In this document: in pieces, positions 60,765 to 64,000 of the stretch
Position numbering within the stretch: the first letter of the stretch is position 1
How the letters are laid out: each line of letters begins with the position of its first letter
Assembly: GCA_028279545.1 (NCBI GenBank)
Contig: JANQNN010000012.1
Coordinates: forward strand, 104,262 to 168,261
From: Nitrosopumilaceae archaeon
GTDB lineage: Archaea > Thermoproteota > Nitrososphaeria > Nitrososphaerales > Nitrosopumilaceae
Direction of reading: 5' to 3'
Length of the DNA: 64,000 nt
Program-made: the position numbers and the translations under genes
The notes under the pieces: generated by a model
What the model was told of the DNA's origin: nothing
What the model saw: the letters and a program-made list of their open reading frames with translations, nothing else
Database searches by the model: none

Positions 60765-61046
60765 ATGACGCCCTATCGAACCAGCATGCAAATTATTGGT
60801 GATTTGCTAATTGCCACTAAAGAATCTGGAGATGAGGGTATTAGAACTACAAGGTTATTGGCAAAGGCCAACCTTTCTCACTCTAGACTATCGACTTTTC
60901 TTGATAATTTGACTGGGTCAGGATTGGTAAACAAAATAGAATATGATGGAAAAAACACCTTTGTAATTACCCCAAAAGGTAGGCAATATCTAGAATCTTA
61001 CAAGAAATTTGCCGATGTTGCAGGCTCATTTGGATTGGATCTCTAA
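60765..61046 (+). CDS. Winged-helix protein, HTH_45-like
   Basis: A 93-residue protein of the small archaeal winged-helix type: MQIIGDLLIATKESGDEGIR, LSHSRLSTFLDNLTGSGLV, then KNTFVITPKGRQYLESYKKF. Such single-domain regulators are plentiful in Thaumarchaeota. No effector domain is attached. It stands alone. Confidence 0.85.
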   Translation: MTPYRTSMQIIGDLLIATKESGDEGIRTTRLLAKANLSHSRLSTFLDNLTGSGLVNKIEYDGKNTFVITPKGRQYLESYKKFADVAGSFGLDL

Positions 61047-61113
61047 AATTTTCGACTAAATTTGTAACATTGATTAGAAATTCCTTTAATTATCTTGAAA
61101 ATACAATTAGCTT

Positions 61114-61386
61114 GTGACATCCCTACTTGATGATGTAAATCGACTGTTGGAAATAAAGTATGGAGATATTGAAAGACTTCAGAAAATAAAAGATACCCTT
61201 GAGAAAAATAGAATGCTCTTTGTTTCTGAAAGACAATATCTATGTAGATTAACTCAAGAAAAACCTGAAAAACCTTTGTCTAAAACTCGTAATTATGTTT
61301 CAAAAGAATCTAGTGATTTAACCGAAGATGAAATGAACCTAGATGAACTAGAAGAAAAAATTAGAGTAGAAGAAGAGCCTTCTTGA
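61114..61386 (+). CDS. Small helical protein
   Basis: A 90-residue protein from GTG 61114. The first 50 residues read like a helix pair (LDDVNRLLEIKYGDIERLQK, then RLTQEKPEKPLSKT). The end is very acidic (LTEDEMNLDELEEKIRVEEE). It lies eight bases before the exported-protein gene on the same strand. No family is recognised. Confidence 0.6.
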   Translation: MTSLLDDVNRLLEIKYGDIERLQKIKDTLEKNRMLFVSERQYLCRLTQEKPEKPLSKTRNYVSKESSDLTEDEMNLDELEEKIRVEEEPS

Positions 61387-61393
61387 AAAAATA

Positions 61394-62341
61394 ATGAAGA
61401 TTGGTTTAACCGTTGTTTGTTTACTTGCAGTATCATTTGGTTTTGCATATGCTGAACAAATTCCTGAATCAATAAAAGACAATGCAAAGATGCTTTATTC
61501 TCAAAACAATTTTGATGAAAAATCAGTAGAATCAATTATTGTCCATCTATCAAATCAAAAAATAATAAAAAATATTCCTGATAGTAGGGAAATTTACAAA
61601 ATTCCTGCCATTGGCCAAATTGATTTTATTGAAATTTCAGGTAGGATACAAGAATTTGGAAGAACTGCTCAAATAGTTTTAGAGATTACAAAACCAAATG
61701 GAGTTGTGGAAAAACATACCACTCCTCTATTAGAAACAGGACGATACAATACTGTTTATCCAATTGATTGGAACTCACAAATAGGAACCTACAAAGTAAC
61801 AGCATTTTTTGTAGACGAAACAAAATCTATATCATTTTTTCATTTAACAAAGACAAAATTACTAGAAAATAATTTCCCTGCTTGGTTAGTAATTGCATTT
61901 GAATGGTGGTTAGAAGAAAAAATTTCAGATGCTGAACTAGTTTACTCTATTGAACATTTAGCAAAATTAGGATTGGTGCATATTCCTGCTAATCAATCAA
62001 ATTCACTTGAAGTTGAAATAACTGGAGAAAAATTTGTCAGGCGTGGAATTACGCACACAATTAATGTTCAGGTTACTGATGGGTACAAACCAATCGAAGG
62101 TGCACGAGTAACCTTGACCATAGAAGATTATGGAGAGAATATAATCAGAGAGTTTGAAGGATTGACAAATCAAAGAGGATTTTTTGTTTTTTCGTGGGAG
62201 ATTCCAAAGAGTTTTGATGACATTGAGACACTTCTTGCGTACATTAGTGTGTCAGGTAATGGTTTTTCTGAAACAAAATTATGGAAATTCCAAGTTTATT
62301 GTTTGCCAGGCACGAATAATTGTCAAGCTGATGGAAATTGA
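61394..62341 (+). CDS. Exported protein with P.W-ISD.E modules and Ig-like domain
   Basis: A 315-residue exported protein with a signal peptide ending AYAEQ (about residue 20). An early degenerate copy of the module (IPESIKDNAKMLYSQNNFDE) is followed by a beta-rich domain (FIEISGRIQEFGRTAQIVLE, YPIDWNSQIGTYKVTAFFVD). A clear copy (FPAWLVIAFEWWLEEKISDAEL, about 158-192) comes next, then an Ig/bacterial-type big domain (RRGITHTINVQVTDGYKPIE, ARVTLTIEDYG, RGFFVFSWEIPK). A final Cys pair (YCLPGTNNC) ends it. Function unknown. Confidence 0.75.
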   Translation: MKIGLTVVCLLAVSFGFAYAEQIPESIKDNAKMLYSQNNFDEKSVESIIVHLSNQKIIKNIPDSREIYKIPAIGQIDFIEISGRIQEFGRTAQIVLEITKPNGVVEKHTTPLLETGRYNTVYPIDWNSQIGTYKVTAFFVDETKSISFFHLTKTKLLENNFPAWLVIAFEWWLEEKISDAELVYSIEHLAKLGLVHIPANQSNSLEVEITGEKFVRRGITHTINVQVTDGYKPIEGARVTLTIEDYGENIIREFEGLTNQRGFFVFSWEIPKSFDDIETLLAYISVSGNGFSETKLWKFQVYCLPGTNNCQADGN

Positions 62342-62539
62342 TTTTTTAATTTGCCAAAAATAAAATTTTGATTAAAGAAATTTTGCTCAACTTTTGTGCG
62401 TAAATAATTTTTTTTGAACAACAAGAAATTTTTGTAGGCTCGACAAATCAAAAAAAATAAACAACTAAACTTTGTTTGTCATTTTTTTTTGTGTTTTGTT
62501 TTTATTAATTTAGAAAATTATTCACTCGCATCGGGCGCA

Positions 62540-64000
62540 ATGGAAAATAGAATCTTAACAATTACAATGGGAATAGCAGTATTTTCGTTACTGTTTTCAT
62601 TTTCCTATCAAACTGCAGAAGCGGGATTTACTGAATGTATTTCCCCACCAACTGAAATGGTAAGCTGGTGGCCACTAGATGAAGATTCTGGAACAACTTC
62701 TGAAGATATTCAAGATGGCAACAATGGAACTCATGTAAATAATCCATCTCCTGTTGCAGGAATGGTTGATGGTGCACTGGAATTTGATGGGACAAATCAT
62801 GTTTCTGTTCCTGATGCTGACAACTTAGATTTAGCAGGCTCATTTTCAATTGATGCATGGGTAAAAATTGATTCTGAAAAAGCAGAACATAACATTGTAA
62901 GTAAAGACACACAAAACTTTTCGACAAATTATAATCTCCACATTTTAAACAACAAGGTATTTTTGGCAATTTCCTTTGACCAAGATCCTCAACCTGATCC
63001 AACCGTAAATCCGTTGGGAACTGCGGGAAAGGATGGTGCTGGTTCCTATTTGTTTGGTGACTCTGATTTTGTAGACGTTCCACATCCAGTTGAAACATGG
63101 AGACATGTCACGGCAACATATGATGATGCTACAAAAACAATGAAAGTCTATTTGGATGGCCAACTTGATGGTGAGGCAACTTTTGATCCAACAGACCCTC
63201 CACAAGTAAATGATGAAGCACTTCAAATTGGGGAAAGAAAATCAAACGCCTCCAGCGGGACCATTGGTTCTATTGATGAGGTAGAAATTTTTAATCGAGC
63301 TTTAACGGATTCTGAAATCAATGACCTTCATGCAGCTGGAGATTTTGGAAAATGCAAGGTCTCCTTTGAGCATTTCTTAGCCTATCAAATCAAAGAAACA
63401 AACGGAACTGAAAAGTTTGATGAAGTTGATGTAACACTATCTGATCAATTTATCCAAGATGCAGAGTTTGAAGTAAAAAAGCCATACAGATTACTAAACC
63501 CTGTTGACAAAAATGAAGAAGGTCTAACTGATGAGGAAACTCACTATGTTGGCTACAAAATTAAGGTAAATGACAAGGAAAACAAGGCTAAAGGCACTGT
63601 AATCGTACAAGACCAGTTTGGAGAGTTGTCTTTGGATCTAAAACGTGAAAAACTACTCCTAGTACCATCTGCAAAAGCACATGATGATACGCCTGATGAA
63701 CTTGACCCAATTAGAAACGATCACTTCAAGTGTTATGATGTAAAAGTTACTAAAAACACTCCAAAGTTTGAAAAGACAACTGTTTCCGTCTTTGATCCTA
63801 ACTTTGATGAAGAACGAGACATGCAAGTCAAAAAACCAAGGATGTATTGTAATCCAGTAGAAAAAGAACATAACGAAACAACAGAAGTAATGCATCCAGA
63901 TAATCACCTAGTATGCTATGACGTAAAGAAGGCTCAAGGTGAGGATAATCATGATAGAACAAGTGTATTTACCAACAACCAGTTTGGTGAAGAAGCACTT
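62540..64000 (+). CDS. Large exported LamG-domain protein, 3' end outside the window
   Basis: The frame opens at ATG 62540 and stays open to the window edge (487 codons). Residues 1-28 form a signal peptide ending TAEAG. A LamG/concanavalin-like domain (about 40-260) reads MVSWWPLDEDSGTTSEDIQD, ALEFDGTNHVSVPD, FSIDAWVKI, TWRHVTATYDDAT and IGSIDEVEIFNRALT. After it come repeats of the form HFLAYQIKE, HYVGYKIKV, HFKCYDVKV and HLVCYDVKK, each about 60-80 residues, with VxDQFGE turns, which resembles DUF7450-type repeats. It is a probable surface adhesin or sugar-binding protein. Confidence 0.85.
   Translation, partial: MENRILTITMGIAVFSLLFSFSYQTAEAGFTECISPPTEMVSWWPLDEDSGTTSEDIQDGNNGTHVNNPSPVAGMVDGALEFDGTNHVSVPDADNLDLAGSFSIDAWVKIDSEKAEHNIVSKDTQNFSTNYNLHILNNKVFLAISFDQDPQPDPTVNPLGTAGKDGAGSYLFGDSDFVDVPHPVETWRHVTATYDDATKTMKVYLDGQLDGEATFDPTDPPQVNDEALQIGERKSNASSGTIGSIDEVEIFNRALTDSEINDLHAAGDFGKCKVSFEHFLAYQIKETNGTEKFDEVDVTLSDQFIQDAEFEVKKPYRLLNPVDKNEEGLTDEETHYVGYKIKVNDKENKAKGTVIVQDQFGELSLDLKREKLLLVPSAKAHDDTPDELDPIRNDHFKCYDVKVTKNTPKFEKTTVSVFDPNFDEERDMQVKKPRMYCNPVEKEHNETTEVMHPDNHLVCYDVKKAQGEDNHDRTSVFTNNQFGEEAL

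Noticed and set aside
62628..63226. Two minus-strand ORFs under the LamG gene
   Set aside because: The plus-strand frame has a signal peptide and LamG motifs over the same bases; the minus-strand readings are low-complexity.
1..64000. CRISPR array, insertion sequence, provirus or integrated plasmid
   Set aside because: No regularly spaced short repeats, transposase, integrase or phage structural gene was seen; the direct repeats found are all inside surface-protein genes.

Overview
The window is about 64 kb of AT-rich DNA that reads as the chromosome of an ammonia-oxidising archaeon of the Nitrosopumilus type (Nitrososphaerota, formerly Thaumarchaeota). The main support is an ADP-forming acyl-CoA synthetase directly followed by 4-hydroxybutyryl-CoA dehydratase, two steps of the thaumarchaeal 3-hydroxypropionate/4-hydroxybutyrate carbon fixation cycle. 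Archaeal ribosomal proteins (L7Ae, S28e, L24e, L37e), aIF5B, LSm, archease, archaeal signal peptidase and many small zinc-ribbon proteins agree with this. There is no sign of a plasmid, provirus, insertion sequence or CRISPR array.

Layout. 1-2.5 kb: end of a phosphate ABC transporter operon (pstA end, pstB, two phoU paralogues). 2.6-9.7 kb: a VOC protein, an NAD-dependent formate dehydrogenase of very bacterial appearance, small membrane and zinc proteins, a secreted lipase with a CFI-box C-terminus, a RecA-like protein without Walker A, and a DUF72 protein. 9.7-21.8 kb: zinc microproteins, a blue-copper protein with internal repeats, secreted sensor-like proteins, a band-7 protein, a CcdA-YHS-thioredoxin redox cassette, a radical SAM protein and an RNase H. 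21.8-27.1 kb: the carbon fixation pair, signal peptidase and a PRC-barrel protein. 27.2-32.1 kb: thioredoxin, zinc-ribbon proteins, tRNA-Ala, a response regulator and soluble histidine kinase, and a cyclic amidohydrolase. 32.1-41.0 kb: housekeeping genes (rpiA, L37e-LSm, creatininase-family, purU, tRNA-Leu, phosphohexomutase, then L7Ae-S28e-L24e-ndk-aIF5B). 41.0-46.0 kb: two large secreted proteins with near-identical C-termini. 46.0-53.8 kb: archease, DedA, PQQ-type sugar dehydrogenase, UDG, and a membrane-bound HTH regulator beside a small protein that copies its outer half, divergent from a secreted beta-propeller. 53.8-64.0 kb: an Lrp-like regulator with four matching operator sites, intergenic hairpins, and large secreted proteins, the last running off the window.

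Themes. About a third of the window codes for exported proteins that share recurrent modules: a CFI-box C-terminal domain in three proteins, a DPNKDP repeat in two, and a short P.W-ISD.E module in four. Nine genes were read directly because they are too short or run off the end: RHH (15502), YHS (18216), a 33-aa membrane peptide (27653), L37e (33768), zinc ribbons (10405, 40889, 55012), a 17-codon ORF (54125) and the LamG protein (62540). The best candidates for something undescribed are the GTTCA-N5-TGAAC regulon near 55 kb, the HTH and anchor-copy pair at 50-51 kb, the hairpins at 56.15-56.35 kb and 53.86 kb, and the formate dehydrogenase.
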